Positions 18,363 through 26,929 of a DNA stretch of 64,000 nt are shown here, piece by piece. The position numbers and the translations under genes were made by a program. Position 1 is the stretch's first letter. Each line of letters opens with the position of its first letter. Below the pieces are notes generated by a model, which saw only the letters and a list, made by a program, of their open reading frames with translations, was not told the DNA's origin and made no database searches. Source of the DNA: FEN-1219 sp963817615 (GTDB lineage: Bacteria; Pseudomonadota; Gammaproteobacteria; Steroidobacterales; Rariloculaceae); assembly GCA_963817615.1 (NCBI GenBank), contig CAWFPH010000003.1, positions 1,116,001 to 1,180,000 of the forward strand, read 5' to 3'.

Positions 18363-19817
18363 ATGAGCACGACTTGGTTGGCCGTGATGGTGCGGATGGC
18401 AGCGTGCGCGACCCTGCTCGCGTACCTACCCGCCGAGGCGGCGCCGCCGACGCCGGCAACGCCGCCGACCCTGATCCATGTCGATAACGGCAATCCCGCG
18501 CTGGTAACGGATAGGCATCTCGCGGCCCAGGCCGCGGGCTACCGCGCGCTGCACTATTGCAGCGGCATTTTCTCGGCGGGCTTGCCGGATACGCTGCTCG
18601 AGGAATCGATCAGCAGCCGCGCTTCGCGCGACGCGCGAACGGTCATCGATCGCGAGAAGAAGATCGTGTCCGTGTACTACGCCTCGGACATGGAGCCGCG
18701 CATCGCGGCGTGGCGCCCCGGTCTCGGCTGCACGCAGCTGCCGATCGGCGCCACCGCCGAGCTGGTCGCACGCCTGCCGCGCCTGCCCGAGTCAGTCACG
18801 GTGCCGAACTTGGACGACCGCAAGTGGCCGATGGGCGATGCGGACGCGACTGCACGGCTCACGAAAGCGAAGGGTGCCGCCGTCTCGGCAGTGCTCGACG
18901 AGGCGTTCAGGAACGATGCCGGTGTCTATCGCGGCCATACCTGGGGCGTCGTGGTCGTGAAGGACGGCCGCATCGTCGCCGAGCGCTACGAGAGCGGCTG
19001 GGGACCGCACACGGCCGCGCGCACGAACTCGATGTGTAAGAGCGTGGGCGTGTCGCTCGTCGGCATTGGCGTGCGCACGGGCCTCGTGGATCTCAACCGG
19101 AAAGCGCCACTCAAAGCCTGGCAGACGCCGGGCGACCCGCGCGGCAACATCACGCTGAACGACATGCTGCATATGGCGAGCGGTCTTTATACCGACGCGG
19201 GCGGCGATCCGCAGCGCGACATCTACGACGCTGGCGCGCCGCCGTCCGAGGTCTCGATGCTGAACATGGTCGACTCGCGGCCCGGCGTGCGTTTCCTGTA
19301 CGCGGGCTCCGATACGATCCTGTCCGGCCGTGCCGTGCGTGAGGCGCTGAACGACGACGCGAAGTGGCTCGCGTTTCCGTACCGCGAATTCCTGTGGAAG
19401 CTCGGTATGACGCGCACGGTCGTCGAGACCGACTGGCGCGGCGACTTCCTGCTGTCCGGCCAGTGCTGGAGCACGGCCCGGGATTTCGGCCGCTTCGGCA
19501 TGCTCTATCTCGCCGACGGCGTGTGGAACGGCGAGCGGCTGCTGCCGGAAGGCTGGTCGAAGTACGTGTCGACGCTCGCACCTGCGCAACCGGCCGGGTA
19601 CTTCAAGGGCGGCCCGGGGTATGGCGCGCAGTTCTGGGTGCACGACGGCCGGGAAGGGCTGCCGGACGTGGCGTATGCCGCGGACGGCGCCGGTGGCCAG
19701 TACGCGATGATCGTGCCGTCCGCCAATCTCGTGGTCGTGCGGCGCGGGCTCGACGTCGAGAGCAACTTCAACGTCGCGAAGTTCTCCGCCGACGTGCTGA
19801 AGGCGCTCGCGAAGTGA
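18363..19817 (+). CDS. Exported serine hydrolase, beta-lactamase/class C esterase family
   Basis: This 484-residue protein has a Sec signal peptide (cleavage near 'YLPAEAAPP'). The start at 18363 gives the best signal peptide; an in-frame ATG lies upstream at 18306. The catalytic Ser-x-x-Lys is SMCK at 223-226, and 'FLYAGSD' (Tyr313) takes the place of the usual Tyr-x-Asn. 'DMLHMASGLY' is typical of class C/EstB-like hydrolases. Such proteins hydrolyse esters or amides rather than antibiotics in most cases. It is followed within 130 bp by two exported esterases on the same strand, so a degradative operon is plausible. Confidence 0.87.
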   Translation: MSTTWLAVMVRMAACATLLAYLPAEAAPPTPATPPTLIHVDNGNPALVTDRHLAAQAAGYRALHYCSGIFSAGLPDTLLEESISSRASRDARTVIDREKKIVSVYYASDMEPRIAAWRPGLGCTQLPIGATAELVARLPRLPESVTVPNLDDRKWPMGDADATARLTKAKGAAVSAVLDEAFRNDAGVYRGHTWGVVVVKDGRIVAERYESGWGPHTAARTNSMCKSVGVSLVGIGVRTGLVDLNRKAPLKAWQTPGDPRGNITLNDMLHMASGLYTDAGGDPQRDIYDAGAPPSEVSMLNMVDSRPGVRFLYAGSDTILSGRAVREALNDDAKWLAFPYREFLWKLGMTRTVVETDWRGDFLLSGQCWSTARDFGRFGMLYLADGVWNGERLLPEGWSKYVSTLAPAQPAGYFKGGPGYGAQFWVHDGREGLPDVAYAADGAGGQYAMIVPSANLVVVRRGLDVESNFNVAKFSADVLKALAK

Positions 19818-19947
19818 GGAACAGGCCGCAACTGAGCGGCGCGCCGGCCGATTACGAGTGGCGTCAAGAGTGGCAGACGTGGCGCCGCGATCACGACGAG
19901 TTCGCGCCGCGATTGCTCTGACGGCAGGAAACATGGGGGAAACGATC

Positions 19948-20847
19948 ATGCACAGGACTTCGTTGGCCGCATGCGGCGTCGCGCTGCTGGCGATCTCGCT
20001 CGGCGCCCACGCGCAGGAGTCCGCACAGCGCCGGTTCGGCTTCGGCAATCCGCCGGCGACCGCCGAGCTCGAGCGGCTGCCGCAGACACCCGGTGCGAAG
20101 GGCGACCAGGAGCGGCACTACTTCTTCACGGCCGCGGGCCGCGAGATGCCGTATCACCTGTACGTACCGGCGAGCTACGACCCGAAAGTCGGCGCGCCGC
20201 TGGTCGTCGCGTTGCACGGCTACGGCGGCAATCAGGACTACTTCTTCGCGGTGGTGAAGGATCTGCAGGCGCTGTGCGACCGCTACGGCTACATCTTCGT
20301 CGCCCCGATGGGCTACTCCGTGAGCGGCTGGTACGGCGCACCGATGTCGGTGCCCGGCGGGCCTCCGCCCACGAGCGGCAACGCGCCGGCGCGGCCCCTG
20401 CCGCCGCCGCAGACCGGCACGCCCGAGGAGCAGCTGCGCGAGCGCCAATGGAGCGAGCAGGACGTGATGAACGTCGTCGCTCTCGTCAGAAAGGAATACA
20501 AAGTCGATCCCGCTCGCATCTACCTGATGGGCCACTCCATGGGCGGTTTCGGGGCTTGGTATCTCGGCGCGAAGCACGCGGACCTCTGGGCCGCCGTCGC
20601 CCCGATGTCGGGAACGACGCCGACACACGACATCGACGTGCAGACGCTGAAGAGGCTTCCCGTGCTCGTGGCGGTCGGCGGTGAGGAGGTTCCGACGGTT
20701 GCGGCGAGCAAGGCCAAAGTGGACGCGCTCAAAGCTGCCGGTGGCGTCGCGGCATACGTCGAGATCGAGAACGGCACTCACATGTCGATGATTCCGGCCT
20801 CCGTGCCGCAGATCTTCGAGTTCTTTTCGCGGGCTGCGAAGCACTGA
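19948..20847 (+). CDS. Exported esterase, PHB-depolymerase-like alpha/beta hydrolase (copy 1)
   Basis: This is a periplasmic or secreted carboxylic-ester hydrolase of 299 residues. It has a Sec signal ('SLGAHAQ' cleavage near 23), an oxyanion-type 'VVALHGYGGNQDYF', the nucleophile motif GHSMGG with Ser197, and a candidate catalytic His in 'NGTHMSM'. A proline-rich loop occupies 138-160. The next gene is a close paralogue 14 bp downstream, so the pair arose by tandem duplication. An alternative start at 19933 would add five residues. Confidence 0.86.
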   Translation: MHRTSLAACGVALLAISLGAHAQESAQRRFGFGNPPATAELERLPQTPGAKGDQERHYFFTAAGREMPYHLYVPASYDPKVGAPLVVALHGYGGNQDYFFAVVKDLQALCDRYGYIFVAPMGYSVSGWYGAPMSVPGGPPPTSGNAPARPLPPPQTGTPEEQLRERQWSEQDVMNVVALVRKEYKVDPARIYLMGHSMGGFGAWYLGAKHADLWAAVAPMSGTTPTHDIDVQTLKRLPVLVAVGGEEVPTVAASKAKVDALKAAGGVAAYVEIENGTHMSMIPASVPQIFEFFSRAAKH

Positions 20848-20860
20848 TAGGAGGAGGGTC

Positions 20861-21703
20861 ATGCGTAGAAGGTCGTTGTTGCAAGCCGTGGCGCTCGCGG
20901 GGTTCGGCCGCTTCGCGCTGGCGCAGTCGTCCGCGGGTGCAGACGGTGCTGCCGCCGGAGCGAAGGGCGATCAGCAGCGGCACTACTTCTTCGAAGCTGC
21001 GGGCAAGGACATGCCTTACCGGCTGTACGTGCCGGGCAGCTACGACGCCCGCGTCGGCGCGCCGCTGATCGTGGCGCTGCATGGCTACGGCGGCGACCAG
21101 AATTACTTCTTCGAGGCCGTGAAGGACCTGCCGGCGCTCTGCGAGCAGTACGGCGTGATCTTCGTCGCGCCGATGGGGCTCGCGAAAGACGGTTGGTACG
21201 GCGCGCCGCTCAGCATCCCGGGCGCCGCGCCGCGCAGCGGCGGCGGAGCCACGCCGACGCCGGACCGCACTCCTGCCCAGGAAACGCAGTACCGCGCCCT
21301 GAGCGAGCGCGACGTGCTGAACGTGCTCGACCTCGTGAAGCATGAGTACAGGATCGATCCGCGCCGCATCTACCTCATGGGCCATTCGATGGGCGGCTTC
21401 GGCACGTGGTGGCTCGGCCAGAAGCACGCGGACATCTGGGCCGCCATCGCGCCGATGTCGGGCGTGCTGCCGAACGTGGACTACAAGCTGCCAAAACTGA
21501 AGAACGTGCCCGTCATGGTCTCGATCGGCGGCGCCGAGAACCCGGCGTGGGTCGAGGCGAGCCGCAAGCAGATCGACGCGATGAAGGCGCTCGGCATGAC
21601 GACCGATTACTTCGAGCCCGCGGGTGCGACGCACGGCGGCATGATCGCGCCCACGACGCCGCGCGTGTTCGAGTTCCTCGCGCAACAACGCAAGGGACAC
21701 TAG
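20861..21703 (+). CDS. Exported esterase, PHB-depolymerase-like alpha/beta hydrolase (copy 2)
   Basis: This 280-residue protein is a paralogue of the preceding gene, with nearly the same core: 'PLIVALHGYGGDQNYFFEA', GHSMGG with Ser176 and 'GATHGGM' for the His. A good AGGAGG site precedes it. Its N-terminus differs: 'MRRRSLLQAVALAGF' has a twin-arginine-like motif, while copy 1 has an ordinary Sec signal. The proline-rich loop is shorter and of different sequence. The natural ester is not known. Confidence 0.86.
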   Translation: MRRRSLLQAVALAGFGRFALAQSSAGADGAAAGAKGDQQRHYFFEAAGKDMPYRLYVPGSYDARVGAPLIVALHGYGGDQNYFFEAVKDLPALCEQYGVIFVAPMGLAKDGWYGAPLSIPGAAPRSGGGATPTPDRTPAQETQYRALSERDVLNVLDLVKHEYRIDPRRIYLMGHSMGGFGTWWLGQKHADIWAAIAPMSGVLPNVDYKLPKLKNVPVMVSIGGAENPAWVEASRKQIDAMKALGMTTDYFEPAGATHGGMIAPTTPRVFEFLAQQRKGH

Positions 21704-21749
21704 AGGACGCGGTATCGCTCGGCGCGTTGCGACGTACCGGCGCCCGGCG

Positions 21750-23273
21750 TCAGAGCGTGCGCAGGAACGCGATCAGCTGCTCGCGCTCCTCGGGCGCCAG
21801 CTTCAATCCGAACTCGTGACCGCGGATCGCGCGCTGCGGCATGCCGGGCGGCGTGAAACCTTGCGGCGCGTGGCTGTCGAGCAGCCGGTCGGGATCGAAC
21901 ATCTCTTCGAGGCTGCCGACCGAGCCGTCGTGCAGGTAATGCCCGCGGTACCACACGCCTTTCAGGGACGGCACCTTGTAGAAGCCCGTGCCCTTGCGCG
22001 TGTTGAGCGCGAGACCGGGGTCCGTGTGCACCGACGTGCGCACGATGTCGAGTGGTGAGTCGTCGGGCGGCGTGAAGCCTTCGGCCACCGTGAGCTTGTT
22101 GTTCGTGTACAGCGGCGGCGTGTGGCAGCGCGTGCAGCGTTCGCGCTCAAAGATCTTCTGGCCCGCTTGGGCGCGCGTGTCGAACGGATTCGGATTGCGC
22201 GGCGGCTGCAACGAGTACACATACAGCGCGAGCGCATAGAGCGCCGCGTCGGGCAGGCGCGTGCGGAAGCGCTCGGTGCCCGGGCCGATCACGTGTCGGC
22301 CCGCGAAGTCCACGTCGTCGGCGAAGCTCACGAGAGCCGCGTAGCGCATGAGGTCCCCGATGTTGCGGTGCAGGTGAGTGCCCGTGTGGTCGATGTACTT
22401 CCTGTCCTTGATGCCGATCAGATCCGGAATCTTCGCGGGATAGAGCGGGCTGCCGTTCCAGCGCGCGACGCCGCCGCCGCGGATCGCGGCGCCGACCCAC
22501 GCGTTGAACTCGGCCGGCGTGAGCTCGCGCAGCCGCTCGCCGGCGGGGTCTTTCGTCCACGGCGCACCGTAGGCTTGATACGCCTGCTCACCGATCGGGC
22601 CGGTCAATGCGAACGGCGGCTCGCCGGGCAGTGTGTGCGCGGCCTCGCGAATCGCGCCGCCCAGGCCGTTGCGGAAGTTGTTCGGCATCGCAAACGACGA
22701 CGCGCCGGGCACGGGCGTGTTGTCGGGCAGGTACAGCAGGTGGCAGGCGCTGCAGTTCGTGAGTCCGACCGCGAGCCCGTCTTTCGTCGGCACCCAGCGC
22801 AGGCCGTTGATCGTGCCGTCCGGCAGTGGACCCGCGCCGCGCGCGCGCATCGCTTCCTGGCTGCGCGCCATCGCGATCACATTGGGATCGAGCGTCTTCA
22901 GCACGACGGAATCGAGGAACACGCGCTCACCGGCCGCGATCCAGTCCGCCTGCGTGACGAGCTTTTCGGGCTCGATCAGCGGCTGCGGGCCGAGCTTTTG
23001 CAGCCGCTCGAAGTAGCCCGGCGGCTCGCCGTCCGGCATGTACAGCGGGTAGCTGCGTAGGTTCTCCTCGGGGATGGCGTAGTAGTCCGCCGGCGAAAGG
23101 TGCGTGGGCGCTTCGCCCAGGGCCGCGAGCGGGGTCGCCCATCCCGCGAGCGCGGCTTCGTCCCACACGCGCGGGACGTCCGCGCGCCACGTGTGCGCCG
23201 CACGGTACGCGACCGCGGCCGCGACCGCCGCGAGGACGAGAGCGCCGGCGACCGCTGCTGCCCGCCCGCGCAT
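21750..23273 (-). CDS. Membrane-anchored or periplasmic di-heme cytochrome c
   Basis: This 507-residue protein has a single N-terminal hydrophobic anchor (residues 6-24) and two c-type heme sites: CSACH at 174-178 and CTRCH in 'RERCTRCHTPPLYTNN' near 397. The C-terminal half, with 'FYKVPSLKGVWYRGHYLHDG', resembles MauG/cytochrome c peroxidase-type di-heme proteins. It is convergent with the esterase pair. It may pass electrons from a periplasmic dehydrogenase, but the partner is unknown. A 23-codon ORF with a strong ribosome binding site ends 4 bases upstream of its start. Confidence 0.85.
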   Translation of the reverse strand: MRGRAAAVAGALVLAAVAAAVAYRAAHTWRADVPRVWDEAALAGWATPLAALGEAPTHLSPADYYAIPEENLRSYPLYMPDGEPPGYFERLQKLGPQPLIEPEKLVTQADWIAAGERVFLDSVVLKTLDPNVIAMARSQEAMRARGAGPLPDGTINGLRWVPTKDGLAVGLTNCSACHLLYLPDNTPVPGASSFAMPNNFRNGLGGAIREAAHTLPGEPPFALTGPIGEQAYQAYGAPWTKDPAGERLRELTPAEFNAWVGAAIRGGGVARWNGSPLYPAKIPDLIGIKDRKYIDHTGTHLHRNIGDLMRYAALVSFADDVDFAGRHVIGPGTERFRTRLPDAALYALALYVYSLQPPRNPNPFDTRAQAGQKIFERERCTRCHTPPLYTNNKLTVAEGFTPPDDSPLDIVRTSVHTDPGLALNTRKGTGFYKVPSLKGVWYRGHYLHDGSVGSLEEMFDPDRLLDSHAPQGFTPPGMPQRAIRGHEFGLKLAPEEREQLIAFLRTL

Positions 23274-23277
23274 GGCG

Positions 23278-23349
23278 CTAGCCCTTCGGCTGCTCGAAGG
23301 CGGCGGCGAGCGCAGACATGACGCTAAGCTTCGTGGCGCGTTTGAACAT
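23278..23349 (-). CDS. Small ORF directly upstream of the di-heme cytochrome
   Basis: A 23-residue ORF starts with ATG after an AAGGAG site, begins 'MFKRATKLSV' and ends '..AAAFEQPKG'. Its TAG stop lies 4 bases before the ATG of the cytochrome gene, so translation could be coupled. It resembles no peptide I know and is not PqqA. It may be a leader peptide, a tiny membrane-active peptide, or the start of a lost gene. Confidence 0.4.
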   Translation of the reverse strand: MFKRATKLSVMSALAAAFEQPKG

Positions 23350-23750
23350 GGCGTCTCCTTCCGCTATTTCGCGCAGCGCAGCACGAGCGCGTCAAGCGCG
23401 GGCCTTCGATGAGATCGCCGCCCTGCGCGATCAGCGCTCCAAGCTCGCTCGCGACCGGCGGCACCTCGAGCTTGAAGCAGCGCACGTTCGGATTGCCCCC
23501 AAATTGCGCCGCGGGCAACATGACGTCGTTGTGCGGTTTGCTGTGCTGTGCGCCCTCGTGGTGACGGTGTTCGACGGGCCGCGGGCCTTGCCCGTGCGAA
23601 AGCCGCTCGCACCCGTGGCCACGACGGGCGGCAAGCGAGCAGATGATCTACAGTCTGAAGGACACTCAGGGGAAGATTCGAGGTCGCGCCGGACACCGCA
23701 ATAGCGTCCAATGGAATGGGACGAGCGGCGCTCACTGCGCAGGAGAACCT
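23350..23750. other. Gap with a possible degraded minus-strand coding fragment
   Basis: No intact gene is seen. A minus-strand frame between about 23370 and 23650 looks coding by residue composition ('GAQHSKPHNDVMLPAAQF', 'CFKLEVPPVASELGALI') but has no good start and no family I recognise. It may be a gene remnant related to the cytochrome locus. Confidence 0.3.
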
Positions 23751-23795
23751 ATGAAGAAATGGGTCGTCACGGCGGGTCTTCTCGCACCGATATGA
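23751..23795 (+). CDS. Short leader-like ORF overlapping the oxygenase start
   Basis: A 14-codon ORF, 'MKKWVVTAGLLAPI', follows a good AGGAGA site and ends in TGA that overlaps the ATG of the next gene (ATGA at 23792-23795). The sequence looks like the first part of a signal peptide. It is either a leader peptide coupling translation of the next gene or the stub of a lost exported protein. Confidence 0.4.
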   Translation: MKKWVVTAGLLAPI

Positions 23796-24979
23796 GGCTA
23801 GTGACTGAGATCCAGACCGCCGCCGACGCGCTGGCGGCCGCCCGCTCGCTCGGTCCGGCACTGCGCGAACGCGCGCCGCAGTGCGATGCGCTCCGCAAGG
23901 TTCCGGAAGAGACGATCGAGGACTTGCACCGGTCCGGTCTGTTACGGCTCATGGTTCCGCACAAATTCGGCGGAGCCAGTCTGGGGTTCAGGGAACTGGT
24001 ATCGATCGGCGCGGAGATCGCCGCCGCGTGCGGGTCGAGCGGCTGGGTCTACTGCGTGCTGGCCGGCCACAACTGGTGCGTCGCGTTGCTGCCGGAAGAG
24101 GCGCAGGCCGAGGTCTTCACCGATCCGCGCACGCTGACCGCATCCATCTTCCGCTACGGCGCAGAGGTCAAACCGATCGAGGGAGGCTACCGCCTGACGA
24201 ACGGACGCGGCCGCTTTTCGAGCGGCATCGACCACGCCGACTGGGTCCTGCTCGGCGTGACCGTCGATCGTGGGAGCGCTCCCCCGGAAGCCCGTATGGT
24301 GCTGGTGCCGCGATCGGACATCGAAGTCGTCGACGATTGGCATACGTTCGGCATGCGCGGCACCGGCAGTCGCACGGTGAAGATCGCCGAGGCGTTCATC
24401 CCCGAGCATCGATCGTGCTCGATGGCAGATCTCGCGCGCGGCACCTCCCCGGGAGCCGCACTGCATTCCGCCATGCGGACTCTCCGAGTGCCGTTCTCGG
24501 TCGGTGCCGCGTGGTGCCTCGTGGGCGCGCCGCTCGGAATGGCGCGCGGCGCGTACGCCACGTTCATTGCCGGCAGCGCCGGCAAGCTGCGCGACCTGCG
24601 TGCCGAGCAGATCGCGGAGAGAGGACCGCTCTTCGCGCGGATCTCCGCCGCGGCCGCCGAGATCGACGCGAGCGTCGCGCTGATTCTCGCGGACAGCGCT
24701 TTGCTCGATGGTCTCGGCGCTCCGGCGCAGCTCGATCTGCCGACACGCGCCCGACTGCGGCGCGATCTCGCGTTCGCCGTCGGCCGCTGCCGGCATGCCG
24801 TCAACAGCCTGTTCGAGTCCGCCGGCGGCAGCGCCATCTATGACGGCGAGGCGCTGCAGCGCGTGTGGCGGGATCTGAACGCCGCGGGCGCCCACATGGC
24901 GTTCGGCTGGGACGACGCCGTCAACGACTTCGCGAGAGCCAGCCTCGGGCTTCCACCGAGCCCCTACTCGCGCGTGTAG
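23792..24979 (+). CDS. Acyl-CoA dehydrogenase-fold flavin monooxygenase-like protein
   Basis: This 395-residue protein belongs to the group D flavin monooxygenase/acyl-CoA dehydrogenase fold (HsaA/DszC-like). 'HRSGLLRLMVPHKFGG' lies near the N-terminus, 'SSGWVYCVLAGHNW' follows, and the middle domain has 'GRGRFSSGIDHADWVLLGV' and 'WHTFGMRGTGS'. The C-terminal helices end 'FARASLGLPPSPYSRV'. Such enzymes use reduced flavin and oxygen to hydroxylate aromatics, with a separate reductase not seen here. The start ATG overlaps a short upstream ORF. It is the first plus-strand gene of the putative aromatic catabolic island. Confidence 0.82.
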   Translation: MRLVTEIQTAADALAAARSLGPALRERAPQCDALRKVPEETIEDLHRSGLLRLMVPHKFGGASLGFRELVSIGAEIAAACGSSGWVYCVLAGHNWCVALLPEEAQAEVFTDPRTLTASIFRYGAEVKPIEGGYRLTNGRGRFSSGIDHADWVLLGVTVDRGSAPPEARMVLVPRSDIEVVDDWHTFGMRGTGSRTVKIAEAFIPEHRSCSMADLARGTSPGAALHSAMRTLRVPFSVGAAWCLVGAPLGMARGAYATFIAGSAGKLRDLRAEQIAERGPLFARISAAAAEIDASVALILADSALLDGLGAPAQLDLPTRARLRRDLAFAVGRCRHAVNSLFESAGGSAIYDGEALQRVWRDLNAAGAHMAFGWDDAVNDFARASLGLPPSPYSRV

Positions 24980-25005
24980 GCGGCTCCTGCCCCAATCCAG
25001 CGCCC

Positions 25006-25677
25006 TCAGGACTTGAGCATGTGCTCGTAGGTGCCGCCGAGCACCTCGCTGACTCGCGCGCCCGACCTCAGCGCGCGCACCATCGCGGCCTCGCGCGCGG
25101 CGATGGCATCTGCCGCGGCCAGCACCGCTTCGATGTCGACACGGCGGACGAACGCGACACCGCTGCCATCGGCGACGACGAAATCGCCGTTCTCGACCGC
25201 CACGTCGCCGATGGTCACGGGCACGCCCGTCGCCTTCTCGACGATCCGGCCGCGCGCCGTGCGCGCCGTGAGCCCGCGCGCGAATACGGGAAAGCCGACC
25301 GCACGCGCCTCATCGACGTCCCGCAGCAGCCCTTCGGCAACGACACCCGCGACCTTCCTGGCGCGCGCGGCGAGCGTCAGCAGCCCGCCCCAGCATCCTG
25401 CCTCGACCCCCGTGCGCTGCTCGATGACGATGACGGAGCCATCGTCGGCCGCTTCGATCGCAGCCGCGCACAGATGCCGCGGCGGTCCCGGCGGCGGCTC
25501 CCCGGTGCCGAGGCGCACCGTGACGACTTTGCCCGCGATCCGCCCGTCACCCGAACGCTGCGTGAGGCCCGAGACCACGCCGTGCAGCTTCAGGCGATCC
25601 AGTGCGTCGGAGATCGTGCAGACGTCGAACGCCCGCAGGCGCTCGATCCAACCGCGCTCGCCCGTTTCGCTCGACAT
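25006..25677 (-). CDS. RraA-family aldolase/decarboxylase (4-hydroxy-4-methyl-2-oxoglutarate aldolase-like)
   Basis: This 223-residue protein is of the RraA/HMG-CHA aldolase family. The start at 25677 follows GGGAG. It has 'DVCTISDALDRL' near residue 18 and the metal/substrate motif 'AEGLLRDVDEARAVGFPVFA' with Arg119-Asp120, which pyruvate aldolases of this family conserve. In protocatechuate or gallate 4,5-cleavage this enzyme type splits 4-carboxy-4-hydroxy-2-oxoadipate into pyruvate and oxaloacetate. LigJ- and LigB-like genes lie in the same island, supporting that role, though some family members only regulate RNase E. It is divergent from the MetE-like gene. Confidence 0.82.
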   Translation of the reverse strand: MSSETGERGWIERLRAFDVCTISDALDRLKLHGVVSGLTQRSGDGRIAGKVVTVRLGTGEPPPGPPRHLCAAAIEAADDGSVIVIEQRTGVEAGCWGGLLTLAARARKVAGVVAEGLLRDVDEARAVGFPVFARGLTARTARGRIVEKATGVPVTIGDVAVENGDFVVADGSGVAFVRRVDIEAVLAAADAIAAREAAMVRALRSGARVSEVLGGTYEHMLKS

Positions 25678-25876
25678 CGATCGACGCTCCCATCTCGCGC
25701 CACCGGCGCGTGCGCGGATTATGGTCCGCGCCGGACACCGCGTCATGACCTTCTCTTCGGACCGCTGCGCCACCTTCGCGACGAACGAAGGCCATTTCGC
25801 GGATCGCGGCTATTGAGAAGCCGCATTGCCGCTGTAGGTTTCTGCAACCGCGAGGCGCGACCACGCAGAGTGCTCC
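25678..25876. promoter_or_regulatory. Divergent intergenic region between the aldolase and MetE-like genes
   Basis: The region must hold promoters for the minus-strand aldolase and the plus-strand methyltransferase. No clear -35/-10 pair was found. It contains a short plus-strand ORF (25745-25816) ending 'FATNEGHFADRGY', similar to a peptide frame upstream of the LigB-like gene. Confidence 0.35.
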
Positions 25877-26929
25877 ATGACGAATTCGCCGACGACGCTG
25901 TTGCCGACGACGCTCGTAGGCAGCTATCCGCAGCCGGAGTGGCTCATCGATCGCCAGAAACTCGCCGGGCGCTTTCCGCCGCGTGTACGCGCCAAAGAGC
26001 TGTGGCGCATCCCCGCACCGTTCCTGGCTGAGGCGCAGGACGACGCCACGCTCGTCGCCATCAAGGCGCAGGAGGACGCCGGCATCGACATCGTCACGGA
26101 TGGCGAGATGCGGCGCGAGAGCTACTCGAATCGCTTCGCCACCGCTCTCGAGGGCGTCGACATCGACAATCCCGGCACTGCACTCGATCGCAGCGGCCAT
26201 CCAAATCCAGTGCCGCGGGTCACGGGGCGAATTCGCCGCAAGCACGCGGTGGCCGTGCGGGATCTCGAGTTCCTGAAACGCCATACCGGGCGCAAAGTGA
26301 AAATCACGCTGCCTGGACCGTTCACCATGTCGCAGCAGGCACAGATCGACGCCTATGGTGGCAGCCGGGAGGCGGCCGCGATGGACTATGCGATCGCGGT
26401 CAACGAGGAGATTCGCGACCTCTTCGCCGCCGGCGCGGACGTCGTGCAGATCGACGAGCCGTACCTGCAGGCACGGCCGAACGACGCGCGGCAGTACGGA
26501 GTGAAAGCGCTCGACCGCGCGCTCGACGGCATTACCGGCGCCACGGCCGTGCATCTGTGCTTCGGGTACGCGGCCATCATCCACGAGCGGCCTGAGGCGT
26601 ACTCGTTCCTCGGCGAGCTCGGGCAATGCCGCTGCAAGCAGGTGTCGATCGAGACCGCGCAGTCGAACCTCGATTGCTCGGTGCTTCGCAAGCTGCCGGG
26701 CAAGAAGGTCATTCTCGGCGTGATCGACTTGAGCGACATGACGGTCGAAGGGGCCGCGATCGTTGCCGCGCGCATTCGCCGCGCCCTTCCCTTCGTGGCC
26801 GCGGACAACCTCGTCATCGCGCCGGATTGCGGCATGAAGTACCTGCCACGCGACGTGGCCGACGCGAAGTTGAAGTCGATGGTGGAAGGCACGAAGATCG
26901 TGCGAGGCGAGCTCGGAGCGAACTCATGA
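25877..26929 (+). CDS. MetE-like methyltransferase, catalytic core only (copy 1)
   Basis: This 350-residue protein matches only the C-terminal catalytic barrel of cobalamin-independent methionine synthase (full MetE is about 750 residues). It starts 'TTLVGSYPQP'. The zinc ligands are visible: HLC (His226, Cys228), Glu259 in 'VSIETAQSN' and Cys318 in 'APDCGMKYLP'. Such core-only proteins move methyl groups from varied donors. Because it sits with ring-cleavage and Rieske genes, it may accept a methyl group from an aromatic methoxy compound or a carrier; this is inference. The stop overlaps the next start (ATGA). Confidence 0.85.
   Translation: MTNSPTTLLPTTLVGSYPQPEWLIDRQKLAGRFPPRVRAKELWRIPAPFLAEAQDDATLVAIKAQEDAGIDIVTDGEMRRESYSNRFATALEGVDIDNPGTALDRSGHPNPVPRVTGRIRRKHAVAVRDLEFLKRHTGRKVKITLPGPFTMSQQAQIDAYGGSREAAAMDYAIAVNEEIRDLFAAGADVVQIDEPYLQARPNDARQYGVKALDRALDGITGATAVHLCFGYAAIIHERPEAYSFLGELGQCRCKQVSIETAQSNLDCSVLRKLPGKKVILGVIDLSDMTVEGAAIVAARIRRALPFVAADNLVIAPDCGMKYLPRDVADAKLKSMVEGTKIVRGELGANS

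Noticed and set aside
23685..25741. A 15-bp exact repeat (cgcgccggacaccgc) at 23685-23699 and 25727-25741, upstream of two catabolic genes.
   Set aside because: In 64 kb of G+C-rich DNA several chance repeats of this length are expected, and no third copy was seen at the other operon starts.
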